From Desulfovibrio gilichinskyi (lineage in GTDB: Bacteria > Desulfobacterota > Desulfovibrionia > Desulfovibrionales > Desulfovibrionaceae): DNA of 64,000 nt. Shown here piece by piece: positions 15,973-23,690 of the stretch. Below the pieces are notes generated by a model. That model did no database searches. It worked only from the letters and a program-made list of their open reading frames with translations, and was not told where the DNA came from. Numbering within the stretch: the stretch's first letter is position 1; every line of letters begins with the position of its first letter. The position numbers and the translations under genes were made by a program. The stretch spans positions 930,001 through 994,000 of the forward strand of contig NZ_FWZU01000001.1 in the NCBI RefSeq assembly GCF_900177375.1, given 5' to 3'.

Positions 15973-18342
15973 TCATGAAGCCGTCAACTCAAACTTAGTT
16001 TTAATGCCAGTAATCATGCGACAACGCCGACCATCTACACGTGGCCGTGTCTCTCTGAGAGTCTTGACCGCTGAATAGAGTTCTCTGAAAAAGTTCTCCT
16101 TATGCATGGGCTGATAGCCATTCTTACCGCTGTAATCACGATAGGATTTATAGAGCGAGTCCTTCGATTCCTTAACCCCGTCTGATATCTCGCAGGTATC
16201 CTCGACAAATGCCTGAACAGGATTGTTGAGCCGTCTGTAATCCATTAGCAGATCAATTGTTTCATCCGATGCCGTAAACCGCCCCTGCTCGTACAGACGA
16301 TGCAGACCGACCAACGCCCAATGAAATATTTCCGACAGCTCGTTCTCTTTGAGTTCTTTGAATAGATTTGGATTGCGATCAGGATCACCTTCGAGATATT
16401 GCCGCTTAAATTTGATAGGCAACATGCGCCTGAAAAAGCCGTCCGTATTATCCAGAACACGAGGCAGTTTATTAGCCGCAAATGCCAGCTTACAGAACGG
16501 CGGGAACTCAAATGAATCTTTATGCTTAAATGCGCCCTGAATAGTGTCACCGGAAACAACAGCCTTAAAGGTAGGTGTTTCCATAGCGGCAGAGCCTATT
16601 TCAGTAGAAATATTGAGAAGCTTGTTATAGAGGCTGGCGCGTCGGAACTGATCTTCCAAATCCTGAAACGCCACCGCCGAACAGTTTGCAGGGGCAACAA
16701 GCTCCCGCGCAATTTTCAGGTATGTTGATTTACCATCCGAACCGTCACCGAGAAGCAACAGACATTTTTCATAATGCACGTCACGAGTCAGACAATAGCC
16801 CATGAACTCTTGGAGCTGAGCAATAGGTTCGGGAGTCTGAACCGTTTCATCAAGAAACTTAAGCCAACGGTCACACCTAGAAGCTGAATCCGGATTAAAC
16901 GATACACCGAGGCAGATTGTAGAATAGTAATCAGGTTCATGCGATTTAAGCTCAAGCGTTTTTAAATTGAGCATGCCGTTTTGCAGACACACCCATTCAC
17001 CACGGTCATTAACTTCCCGACCATGCGGAAGATTCGCAAGGTTAATGGCTAACGACGTGGCATCGTTCACACGTGCGGTTGTGGCTTCTATGCCGAGGTA
17101 ATTGGTAGCCGCCTGTTGCAGGTTGCCCCGTGAAATTTGTTCCCAGTATTTGCCGTTCCAGCGATAGAGCAATCCTGTAAGGTCGTCATAAAGCAAAGGC
17201 TGATCCTGAAGCAGTTGATCCGCCAAAAGCCGAGGCTTGAAAGTACGCTCCCGAAAAAACGCCCATTCTCCGCCACTTTCACCCGCTTTTGCAACCTCAA
17301 CCTTGCGAGCAGATGCAAACAACGCTTGTAGAGCTTTTGCATTCTGCTTGAACTTCACAAAGTAATCTGTCAGGTCCATCCCTTCTTTTTCGGGCAATGA
17401 ACCATCTTGATTGCGGCCCATGAAGTCCGGCCATTCGATTATGCGGACAGACCTTGCGACTTGAACCAGACAGCGAGCCGCATTATCTGCATGTTCCTGC
17501 CCCGGTTGATCCGCATCATAAGCAATAATTACATCACGCCCATTAAAAGGCTGTAAATGCTCATTTGACCATCTGGCGGTCTTTGATGTTTGAGTAATGG
17601 CATTGAAACCGTAAGACAGAGCGCAAATAGTATCCGGCTCCCCTTCGCACAAAAGCACAGGGCCGGACTTACCAAGCAAAGCAGGAGCCGGAAACAAACG
17701 AGCGTTTCCGTATCCCCTGCCCCATGACATAATCTTTTTTTGCAGATTAGTGCCGGGCTTGCGATACAAGCGGATATTATGAAGCTCACCGTTATTGTCA
17801 CGAATAGGAATAGCAACACGCATGGATTGACCGTTGATTGGGCGAACCTTGTTCTCCTTGTCCCTGAACACCATCTGCATACGCAAATCAAGCCGCTTGA
17901 TGATATCAGGATTCCAGCCACGCTCTTTTTGCAACAGCTTGAACCAATCATCCGGCAACAGGTGCATGTAACCCCAAATATCTTCGGGGATAACAGCACC
18001 ACCGCCACGCTTAGATTCCTTGCGCTTTGCTTGAACCGTCTGCTTTACCTTTGGCGCATCATTAACGCCATGCCCGTATTTATCTTTAAATTCTTTAAAG
18101 GCTAGCTCATTAGGCAAACCTGTAACCAGACTATAAAGCTTAATCAGGTCGCCACAGTCGGTGCATCCTGCTAAACATTTGAAATAATCTTCTGTAAAAT
18201 TATACCCGAAAGATGGATTATCATCTGAATGAAGAGGACACTTGCCATTCAGCCAGTCGCCTGATTCTTCCGAGACTTCAAAAAGAGTACGAGCAATGCT
18301 CGCTCGTTCTTCTGCAGAAAGATTTGTTCCGGCCCAGCCCAT
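15973..18342 (-). CDS. DNA primase-helicase, CHC2 zinc finger plus D5-type helicase
   Basis: A 789-residue replication protein. The N-terminus carries a CHC2-like zinc finger (CPLHSDDNPSFGYN, then FKCLAGCTDCGDLI). A TOPRIM domain follows (VLLCEGEPDTICALSYG, VIIAYDADQPGQEHA), giving primase activity. Then come a D5_N-like region and an SF3-type helicase with Walker A LLGDGSDGKSTYLK. The last 90 residues are a winged-helix-like module shared with the Rha protein. Both primase and helicase activities are expected in one chain, as in phage P4 alpha. A GAGG site precedes the ATG, 2 bases after the CII-like gene. Confidence 0.9.
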   Translation of the reverse strand: MGWAGTNLSAEERASIARTLFEVSEESGDWLNGKCPLHSDDNPSFGYNFTEDYFKCLAGCTDCGDLIKLYSLVTGLPNELAFKEFKDKYGHGVNDAPKVKQTVQAKRKESKRGGGAVIPEDIWGYMHLLPDDWFKLLQKERGWNPDIIKRLDLRMQMVFRDKENKVRPINGQSMRVAIPIRDNNGELHNIRLYRKPGTNLQKKIMSWGRGYGNARLFPAPALLGKSGPVLLCEGEPDTICALSYGFNAITQTSKTARWSNEHLQPFNGRDVIIAYDADQPGQEHADNAARCLVQVARSVRIIEWPDFMGRNQDGSLPEKEGMDLTDYFVKFKQNAKALQALFASARKVEVAKAGESGGEWAFFRERTFKPRLLADQLLQDQPLLYDDLTGLLYRWNGKYWEQISRGNLQQAATNYLGIEATTARVNDATSLAINLANLPHGREVNDRGEWVCLQNGMLNLKTLELKSHEPDYYSTICLGVSFNPDSASRCDRWLKFLDETVQTPEPIAQLQEFMGYCLTRDVHYEKCLLLLGDGSDGKSTYLKIARELVAPANCSAVAFQDLEDQFRRASLYNKLLNISTEIGSAAMETPTFKAVVSGDTIQGAFKHKDSFEFPPFCKLAFAANKLPRVLDNTDGFFRRMLPIKFKRQYLEGDPDRNPNLFKELKENELSEIFHWALVGLHRLYEQGRFTASDETIDLLMDYRRLNNPVQAFVEDTCEISDGVKESKDSLYKSYRDYSGKNGYQPMHKENFFRELYSAVKTLRETRPRVDGRRCRMITGIKTKFELTAS

Positions 18343-18344
18343 AG

Positions 18345-18812
18345 TTATTCCTCAACCAGTGCTTTGATGCCGTTACGCCAATGCAGAGCCGCAGAAATGA
18401 ACTCCATCATTTCTTTTTCAAATTCTGCAAATTCATGCGGTTCAATCCGTCCATCTTCCATAATTGAGGCAAACTTAACCACGGCATCGCTGAACTCTTT
18501 AGTTGTCCGGTTCATGTCGTTTTCCAAGTGCCCTGTAAAAATGCCCGCTTCCGGCAACGGAAAAACCACCATATTCATCTGGTGGGCAATTGCCTCAAGC
18601 GGCGTAATTGAACCGCATGTTTTCATAAGCGGCACAAGGTCCAAAACACCCATTTTTGCGGTAGAATCTTCGGGGTTCAGTTCCTTGTATAAAGTCCAAT
18701 GGCTTTTAGCAGACCCGAAAGTCTGTTCGCTTATTTGCTCAACCGATAAAGTCCGATGCCGTAGCACCATATTTTGAATTTCTAAGGCTACGCTTTTACG
18801 TGAATTATTCAT
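18345..18812 (-). CDS. Phage regulatory protein CII (CP76 family)
   Basis: A 155-residue protein with an N-terminal helix-turn-helix stretch (LSVEQISEQTFGSAKSHW, then TLYKELNPEDSTAKMGV) and the motif LVPLMKTCGSITPLEAIA that marks the CII/CP76 family of phage 186-like regulators. Such proteins promote establishment of lysogeny. It has a GGGGAAG ribosome site and is the first gene of the unit that continues into the primase-helicase. Confidence 0.8.
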   Translation of the reverse strand: MNNSRKSVALEIQNMVLRHRTLSVEQISEQTFGSAKSHWTLYKELNPEDSTAKMGVLDLVPLMKTCGSITPLEAIAHQMNMVVFPLPEAGIFTGHLENDMNRTTKEFSDAVVKFASIMEDGRIEPHEFAEFEKEMMEFISAALHWRNGIKALVEE

Positions 18813-18922
18813 GACTTCCCCTTATGTCTTCCAAAGCAAATCTTTATCTGTAGTAGATAGAGCGTTACTCCGGTGCTATTCTGTCTTTGCTATTGTTAAT
18901 CCGATCTTTGACATTGCCTTTC

Positions 18923-18989
18923 GGAGCCTCCTTCTGATATCGAATTTAACAACACTAATTCTTAAACCTTTAATCAGAAGGAAGACTCC
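18923..18989 (+). promoter_or_regulatory. Hairpin masking the ribosome site of the 66-residue protein gene
   Basis: TCCTTCTGAT (18929-18938) is a perfect inverted copy of ATCAGAAGGA (18973-18982), with an outer GGAG/CTCC pair (18923-18926 and 18986-18989). The right arm contains the AAGGA ribosome site of the gene at 18993, so the folded RNA would block its translation. Confidence 0.5.
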
Positions 18990-18992
18990 CAA

Positions 18993-19193
18993 ATGGCTAA
19001 TAAAAAATTCTGTCCAATACTCGGTGAAGACATCAATGAAGATGGCGAAAAACCAGACAGCTGTGACCATGAAAATTGCAAATTCAACGTTTATATAAAT
19101 AACATTGGTAGAATTTGCGTTTTATTTCGGTCATACGTGTTGGATAAACGTATGAAGTCACAAATCGATGGTATTGAACACAAACTTAGATAA
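18993..19193 (+). CDS. Small cysteine-containing prophage protein
   Basis: A 66-residue protein (MANKKFCPILGEDINEDGEK...) with Cys residues at CPILG, SCDHENC and ICVLF that could bind a metal. Family unknown. A good AGAAGGAAGA site precedes it, inside a hairpin. It sits between the divergent CII-like gene and the convergent gene ending at 19196. Confidence 0.55.
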   Translation: MANKKFCPILGEDINEDGEKPDSCDHENCKFNVYINNIGRICVLFRSYVLDKRMKSQIDGIEHKLR

Positions 19194-19195
19194 CC

Positions 19196-19549
19196 CTAAA
19201 AATAGTCATTTCTTACTTCGAGCTTAGATAGAGCATGGAGAGAAGCATCTTCTTCAGAAAAGCCGACCTCTTTGAAAACACGGATATATCCTTCAAGCTT
19301 TGCTTTGAATTCCGCACACTCTTCTGGTAGCTCTCGTTCACTGGTAGATTCACGCAGGCTTTCGCTTTTGGTGAAGGCCTGTGTTTTACCCTTTTCCACA
19401 AACTCTGAATGAAACTTGGCATGCAGTGCGTAAAGAGCCGTTTCTAACAGCACTACCTGCCCTTTAGTCGCATCTGAGGGTAGAGTAATAATATAACCAC
19501 CGTTTTTCAGTTCAAGAACTTGTCCATCAATGGCTGTAAAAATATGCAT
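19196..19549 (-). CDS. Prophage protein of unknown function
   Basis: A 117-residue protein (MHIFTAIDGQVLELKNGGY...) with a beta-rich start and a helical, acidic C-terminus. No family is recognised. An AAGGAG site lies 10 bases before the ATG. It is the second gene after the Cro-like gene on the early leftward transcript. Confidence 0.5.
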   Translation of the reverse strand: MHIFTAIDGQVLELKNGGYIITLPSDATKGQVVLLETALYALHAKFHSEFVEKGKTQAFTKSESLRESTSERELPEECAEFKAKLEGYIRVFKEVGFSEEDASLHALSKLEVRNDYF

Positions 19550-19670
19550 CGTGACTTTCTCCTTTACTTTTAACTGGGCATACGCGCCCTACAATCATAA
19601 GTTTAATTATATCCAGATGCCGGACATGAGTAAGCCGAGTCAGGTCCGGTTTATTGCTTAATGATATTTT

Positions 19671-19892
19671 TTATGGAGCCTCCGGTGGTGGAGGATTTGC
19701 GGGCAAAGGAAATTTTTCGGGATATGCTATATGCTGAGCTAAGCGAACAACTGTAGAATCAGCTCGATTTGAGGATTTAATACGGCGAAAGGATGCAGGA
19801 TGGATTGATAGCGCATCGGCTACATTACCCTTGCCTAACTTTTCCTCTAACTGGGAGATTAAATCTTGTGAGAATGGTTCGCTTCGTTTCAT
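19671..19892 (-). CDS. Cro-like DNA-binding protein
   Basis: A 73-residue basic protein with a helix-turn-helix-like part (KLGKGNVADALSIHPASFRR) and a Pro-rich tail (ANPPPPEAP). It is transcribed divergently from the CI-like gene, with the operator region between them, so a Cro-type role is likely. A promoter with -35 TTGGCA and -10 TAGAAT separated by 18 bases places the transcription start at or next to the ATG, and no ribosome site exists. This predicts a leaderless mRNA. Confidence 0.6.
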   Translation of the reverse strand: MKRSEPFSQDLISQLEEKLGKGNVADALSIHPASFRRIKSSNRADSTVVRLAQHIAYPEKFPLPANPPPPEAP

Positions 19893-19902
19893 GGGGACAT
19901 TC

Positions 19903-19919
19903 TAGCGCAATTTACACTA
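19903..19919. promoter_or_regulatory. Immunity operator, copy 1 (TAGCGCAATTTACACTA)
   Basis: This 17-bp imperfect palindrome lies in the spacer and -10 edge of the leftward Cro-like promoter. A degenerate copy (AAGTGCAATTTTCAAAC) follows at 19927-19943. The same element recurs at 22338, so it is a likely binding site of the prophage repressor. Confidence 0.6.
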
Positions 19920-19950
19920 GATTGCCAAGTGCAATTTTCAAACTTACTAC

Positions 19951-19969
19951 TTAGGCGATTTTCGCCTAA
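19951..19969. promoter_or_regulatory. Perfect inverted repeat before the CI-like gene
   Basis: TTAGGCGA-TTT-TCGCCTAA is a perfect 8-bp inverted repeat ending 9 bases before the CI-like ATG. It differs in sequence from the 17-bp operators, so a second regulator or autoregulation is possible. Confidence 0.5.
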
Positions 19970-19978
19970 TCATAAACA

Positions 19979-20299
19979 ATGAGCGCAGAACTATTTGAAC
20001 AAACAGTTGTTGAGGAAATTTGCCGCATTGCGGACGAAAAAGAAATCAACCATAGCCAGCTTGCAAAAGCTGCATTTGGTGATGCGGAAAAATCAATAAC
20101 TAGATGGAGGCAGATTAGGCTTCCGAGAAAGACCACTGGCAAACCTCAAGCTCTGACAGTGGCAGATACATATAGATTATGTGAGGGACTAGGTATTGAA
20201 CTAGGAACATTAATGTTTAGAGCTAGTGAACGATTTAAAATGAAGCAAACCTCGCCAAATATTCAATCTAAAAACGTGCTAAAAACTGCACCCAACTAA
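19979..20299 (+). CDS. CI-like phage repressor with helix-turn-helix
   Basis: A 106-residue protein with an XRE-like helix-turn-helix (EKEINHSQLAKAAFGDAEKS, then ITRWRQIRLPRK) and a second helical part (VADTYRLCEGLGIELGTLMF). It has no C-terminal LexA-like peptidase domain, so induction would not be by self-cleavage. It is divergent from the Cro-like gene across the operator region. No ribosome site is present before the ATG. TcmP follows on the same strand, so the cargo pair may be expressed in the lysogen. Confidence 0.68.
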   Translation: MSAELFEQTVVEEICRIADEKEINHSQLAKAAFGDAEKSITRWRQIRLPRKTTGKPQALTVADTYRLCEGLGIELGTLMFRASERFKMKQTSPNIQSKNVLKTAPN

Positions 20300-20339
20300 T
20301 ATTCGAATAATAGCGTTCTAATTTAAAGGGGGAGAAACA

Positions 20340-21509
20340 ATGAAAAAGACTTCACCATTACTTGATCTTTGCAATTTCACCACTTCAAAAAAAAAGAATG
20401 TTAACAAGCGAAAAACAAAAACATTTTTTAATAAATTTGATCAAGGAACTGAACTTAAACTTGATTTATTTGAAAAAACTATCAAATCATGGATCCCTGT
20501 ATTCACAAGCCAAAACTATATCACCACTATTAATATTATAGATTTTTTCGCAGGTGAAGGTAAGGATTCTTTAGGCAAAAAGGGAAGCCCTCTAAAAGTA
20601 CTGGATACAATCAAATCATACAAAAATTTAATAAGAAATCGAAGCTCACCTTTAAAGATAAAACTCCATCTAAATGACGATAAGCCTATAATTACTTCAG
20701 CACTTAAGGCTCACTTAAATGAAATTTTAAAAACAACTCCAGATTATCTAGACATTAGTATTTCAACTAAGCCTTTCCAAGATATTTTTTACGAGCTTCT
20801 ACCTCAATTACAAAAACCAGATGTAGCCAACTTTCTTTTCATTGACCCCTTTGGTTTAGCCTTAACAAAAAAACTTTTCCAGCAAATCTCTTCTCTAAAA
20901 CGAACTGATTTTATTTTATTCACTCCAGTAACAAATGTACAAAGATTTTGCGAACAAGACGGCTTCGCAAATCATTTCCCTGGATTAAAAAGGTCTCATT
21001 TTGAAAACCCCAAAACTGCACATCGAAAACTCTGCGATTATATGCAAGAAAATTGGGCTGACAGTGGATACTATTTACACGCGTTTGCAATTCAAAAAGA
21101 GACTGGCAATAGACACTGTCTAATCTTCGGAAGTAGCAACCAATTAGGAGTATATAAATTTATTGAAACTTGCTGGAAAGAAGATCAAGAAAATGGAGAA
21201 TCAAACTTTGCTTTTGAGGGAGATTTAAAAACAAGTGAGTGCCTTATAATCCCAGAATTAGCTGGTTCAAAAAAAGTTAAAAATTTTAAAGAAAGTTTAG
21301 AAAATCTAATTAAAGCAAAAAAAATAAAATCAAATAAAGACATATTTGATTATGCATTAAAAGCTGGATTTCACCCTCCATCAAAACATATTAAATCTAC
21401 TCTAAAAACGCTCAAAAACAATAAAATTATAAATAATAATTTAACAAGATTTGGACTTTCCTATGCGAGCGTCATGAAGGGGGTTGTGGACCTAGAATTT
21501 ATATCTTAA
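20340..21509 (+). CDS. tcmP: Three-Cys-motif partner protein TcmP
   Basis: A 389-residue protein of the TcmP family, which is known for being encoded beside three-Cys-motif (DUF5131) proteins, as here. Motifs seen are IIDFFAGEGKDSLG (about residues 62-75, methyltransferase-like), FLFIDPFGLALTKK (about 165) and a charged C-terminal helical region. The biochemical role of the pair has not, to my knowledge, been established. A GGGGGAG site precedes the ATG. The gene is strongly AT-rich compared with the surrounding prophage genes, suggesting recent transfer. Confidence 0.85.
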   Translation: MKKTSPLLDLCNFTTSKKKNVNKRKTKTFFNKFDQGTELKLDLFEKTIKSWIPVFTSQNYITTINIIDFFAGEGKDSLGKKGSPLKVLDTIKSYKNLIRNRSSPLKIKLHLNDDKPIITSALKAHLNEILKTTPDYLDISISTKPFQDIFYELLPQLQKPDVANFLFIDPFGLALTKKLFQQISSLKRTDFILFTPVTNVQRFCEQDGFANHFPGLKRSHFENPKTAHRKLCDYMQENWADSGYYLHAFAIQKETGNRHCLIFGSSNQLGVYKFIETCWKEDQENGESNFAFEGDLKTSECLIIPELAGSKKVKNFKESLENLIKAKKIKSNKDIFDYALKAGFHPPSKHIKSTLKTLKNNKIINNNLTRFGLSYASVMKGVVDLEFIS

Positions 21510-21518
21510 GAGAGTCGT

Positions 21519-22235
21519 ATGGCTTTAACTAAAATAGAATGGACAGAAGCAAGCTGGAACCCAATGACGGGCTGTTCCAAAATAAGTGCAGGCTGCAAAA
21601 ACTGTTATGCAGAACGCATGGCTTTAAGGCTGCAAGCAATGGGTAGTGACAACTATTCAAATGGATTTGATCTAACAATGCACAAGCATGTTTTACTTAA
21701 ACCTTTTGAATGGAAAAAACCTCAAATGATATTTGTAAATTCGATGAGCGACATTTTTCATGAGAATGCTCCTTTTGAATTCATAAAAAGCATATTCGCC
21801 ACAATGCACATGGCTAACTGGCACACATACCAACTACTTACTAAACGATCAGGTAGGCTCAAACAACTAGCCACAAAGCTATCTTGGGCCAACAATATTT
21901 GGATGGGAGTTACAGTCGAATCTGCTGAATATAAACATCGAATTGACAACCTACGAGAAACACCTGCAAAAACAAAATTTCTATCATTAGAACCCCTATT
22001 AGGCCCAATAGGTGAATTGAACCTTGATGGCATTGATTGGGTTATTGTTGGTGGAGAATCCGGACCCAATTCACGACCAATGGAAGAAGCTTGGGTTCTT
22101 GATATTAAAAACCAATGCTTAGCTCAAAAAACTCATTTCTTTTTTAAGCAATGGGGCGGAAAAAACAAAAAGAAAACTGGCAGAAAACTCGAAGGGACAA
22201 CTTGGGATCAAATGCCCACGCCAGTATCAATATAA
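21519..22235 (+). CDS. Phage Gp37/Gp68 family (DUF5131) three-Cys-motif protein
   Basis: A 238-residue protein. Near the N-terminus it has C19-x6-C26-x2-C29 (in GCSKISAGCKNCYAERMA), the three-Cys motif that resembles a radical-SAM cluster site, followed by a barrel-like sequence with IFVNSMSDIFHE, YQLLTKRSGRL, WMGVTVES, FLSLEPLLGPI and DWVIVGGESGP. The family is widespread on phages and mobile elements, nearly always with TcmP. It starts 9 bases after the tcmP stop and a strong terminator follows. Radical-SAM chemistry is inferred from the motif only. Confidence 0.87.
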   Translation: MALTKIEWTEASWNPMTGCSKISAGCKNCYAERMALRLQAMGSDNYSNGFDLTMHKHVLLKPFEWKKPQMIFVNSMSDIFHENAPFEFIKSIFATMHMANWHTYQLLTKRSGRLKQLATKLSWANNIWMGVTVESAEYKHRIDNLRETPAKTKFLSLEPLLGPIGELNLDGIDWVIVGGESGPNSRPMEEAWVLDIKNQCLAQKTHFFFKQWGGKNKKKTGRKLEGTTWDQMPTPVSI

Positions 22236-22251
22236 CTTCTAAAAAAATTAT

Positions 22252-22275
22252 CCCCGTTAAAACGGGGTTTTTTTT
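22252..22275 (+). terminator. Terminator closing the repressor-tcmP-DUF5131 unit
   Basis: CCCCGTT-AA-AACGGGG (22252-22267) followed by eight T residues lies 16 bases past the DUF5131 stop. Confidence 0.88.
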
Positions 22276-22337
22276 GTTCAAAAATCATCATCTATAAACC
22301 ACCGCTTTAACAACAAAATAACACCACTCCTACACAA

Positions 22338-22387
22338 TAGTGCAATTTACACTATTTTTATATTGACATATAGAGCAATTTGCACCA
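22338..22387 (+). promoter_or_regulatory. Repressible promoter with two immunity operators, upstream of the integrase-side genes
   Basis: A near-exact operator copy, TAGTGCAATTTACACTA (22338-22354), contains a -35-like TTTACA (22346-22351). A TATAGA -10 box follows after 17 bases (22369-22374), and a variant operator TAGAGCAATTTGCACCA covers 22371-22387. Repressor bound here would block rightward transcription into the genes from 22504 to the integrase. Confidence 0.55.
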
Positions 22388-22503
22388 CCATCATTTCTAA
22401 CACAACGACCACAAGCCCGAACGCACCGCGCGAAACATCCGGAGCAAGTACGCCTTGAATCAGCGTGTTAATTGTTAATAATGGCAAATTAGGAGTGTTT
22501 AAA

Positions 22504-22692
22504 ATGAGTGAAGAATTCGACCCTGCACCAACTCACAGGGCATGTAGCATTGCCTTAAAAATGGTCAAAGTCCTTAAAGATGAAGATGTGACATGTTCCT
22601 TCACAAGAGAGAATATATGTCTTCTCGTAATAATTATGGTCTGCGGTCATCACGGCCTTAGTAACATCAAGAAATCATTGTTTGATAAATGA
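22504..22692 (+). CDS. Small prophage protein of unknown function
   Basis: A 62-residue protein (MSEEFDPAPTHRACSIALKM...) with several Cys and His residues toward the C-terminus (LLVIIMVCGHHGLSNIKK). An AGGAG site precedes the ATG at 22504, preferred over an in-frame ATG at 22465. It is first in the rightward unit and its 3' end overlaps the convergent gene ending at 22667. Confidence 0.5.
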   Translation: MSEEFDPAPTHRACSIALKMVKVLKDEDVTCSFTRENICLLVIIMVCGHHGLSNIKKSLFDK

Positions 22693-23095
22693 TAGGGAAA
22701 AAATCTGTCAGAGCCTTGCTTATAAGAGCTCTTCCCGCATCAGCGGAACCGTCTTTTAAAATTTTAAGCAAGTTGTCTCCGACCGACATTTTCCCATCAA
22801 TTGAAGAAGGAACTAGCTTCATAAGCTCAAGCCCCTTAGCGGAAAGGGTAGCATTATATGCACTTCTAGCATCAGTTTTAGAAGCATTAATAAATCCTGC
22901 TTCAACTAACCATAAAATAGTACTCCCAGCTATTTTGGTTTCGAAATCAGGTTCTTCAAATCCTTGCTCGTTTTCTATGAGCTTTCCACCGGAAAGACGA
23001 ACATCAACGAGCCACATGGGAACAGGGAAAGATTCGTAAAGTTCTGTAAAAATTTTGGCCGTATACTGATTAAAAAGTTCAATATTAGTAGACAT
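22667..23095 (-). CDS. Prophage protein, possibly winged-helix-like
   Basis: A 142-residue protein (MSTNIELFNQYTAKIFTEL...). The part EPDFETKIAGSTILWLVEAG, then FINASKTDARSAYNATLSAKG, has the helix-helix-strand pattern of small winged-helix proteins; family not identified. The start at 23095 has a GGAG site; an upstream ATG at 23194 has none. It runs against the flanking genes, with a 170-base divergent gap to 23266. Confidence 0.52.
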   Translation of the reverse strand: MSTNIELFNQYTAKIFTELYESFPVPMWLVDVRLSGGKLIENEQGFEEPDFETKIAGSTILWLVEAGFINASKTDARSAYNATLSAKGLELMKLVPSSIDGKMSVGDNLLKILKDGSADAGRALISKALTDFFPIIYQTMIS

Positions 23096-23265
23096 ATGCT
23101 TATCTCCTTTTATTGAAACTTCTAACCAAAATAACTGAAAGTCAAATAGTTTTCGAAGTCTGTGAAGGGCTACATGGATATAGACACCTCCCACAACTTG
23201 GGTGTGCCGGAACTCCCCTTTCCGGCCCCCTCACAGGCTTCGAAAAAGAAAAAGGAGATAACAGT

Positions 23266-23487
23266 ATGTCTCTACATGTAATCTTTCACCGCAAGGTAAC
23301 TTTTGAAGCGAAATGTACTTACTGCGGAGCGCACGAATGGTTAACCAGTGCGGAAGCTGTGACCAAGTTCACCCATGACCACGAAGCCTGTAATAAGCTT
23401 TATGAAGCGGAGTTTGAACAATCCTTGTGTGCACAAGAAATTCAGGAGGCAATCAATGCTGAAACCCGGAATGCGAGTGCAGATTAA
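23266..23487 (+). CDS. Small zinc-knuckle-like prophage protein
   Basis: A 73-residue protein (MSLHVIFHRKVTFEAKCTYC...) with CTYC and later HDHEAC, a possible metal site. The start at 23266 follows a GGAG site. The next gene starts inside its last 32 bases. Function unknown. Confidence 0.55.
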   Translation: MSLHVIFHRKVTFEAKCTYCGAHEWLTSAEAVTKFTHDHEACNKLYEAEFEQSLCAQEIQEAINAETRNASAD

Positions 23488-23671
23488 ACGCAAGTATAAA
23501 CATCCGGCAGTGGTTGAAATTGACCGCTTTGATTCGCGCGGCTTCTGGATAGGATTTAAAATAGTAAATGGCCGTATAGACCGAAGCTGGTTGCGACTAT
23601 TCAAATCAAAAGACGTAACCGCCGTTATGACCGAATGCGGTTTGCGGTGTATATTCCAAGAAGTTTTATAA
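23456..23671 (+). CDS. Small basic prophage protein
   Basis: A 71-residue basic protein (MLKPGMRVQIKRKYKHPAVV...) with a beta-barrel-like, Arg-rich composition, preceded by AGGAGG. Its start lies within the preceding gene in a different frame. No family recognised; the basic charge would suit nucleic-acid binding. Confidence 0.52.
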   Translation: MLKPGMRVQIKRKYKHPAVVEIDRFDSRGFWIGFKIVNGRIDRSWLRLFKSKDVTAVMTECGLRCIFQEVL

Positions 23672-23690
23672 AAAAACAAGAGCAATTCAA

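Noticed and set aside
15654-15998. A 114-residue open frame on the plus strand through the iteron region
   Set aside because: It has no ribosome site, an odd composition driven by GGACC repeats and the terminal codons of the primase, and it opposes all neighbours.
18811-19098. A 95-residue open frame overlapping the small gene at 18993
   Set aside because: The frame at 18993 has the good ribosome site and a protein-like Cys pattern; this longer frame has neither.
22363-22391. TTGACA at 22363 as the -35 box of the rightward prophage promoter
   Set aside because: No acceptable -10 box follows at 16-18 bases. TTTACA at 22346 with TATAGA at 22369 has the right spacing and is preferred.
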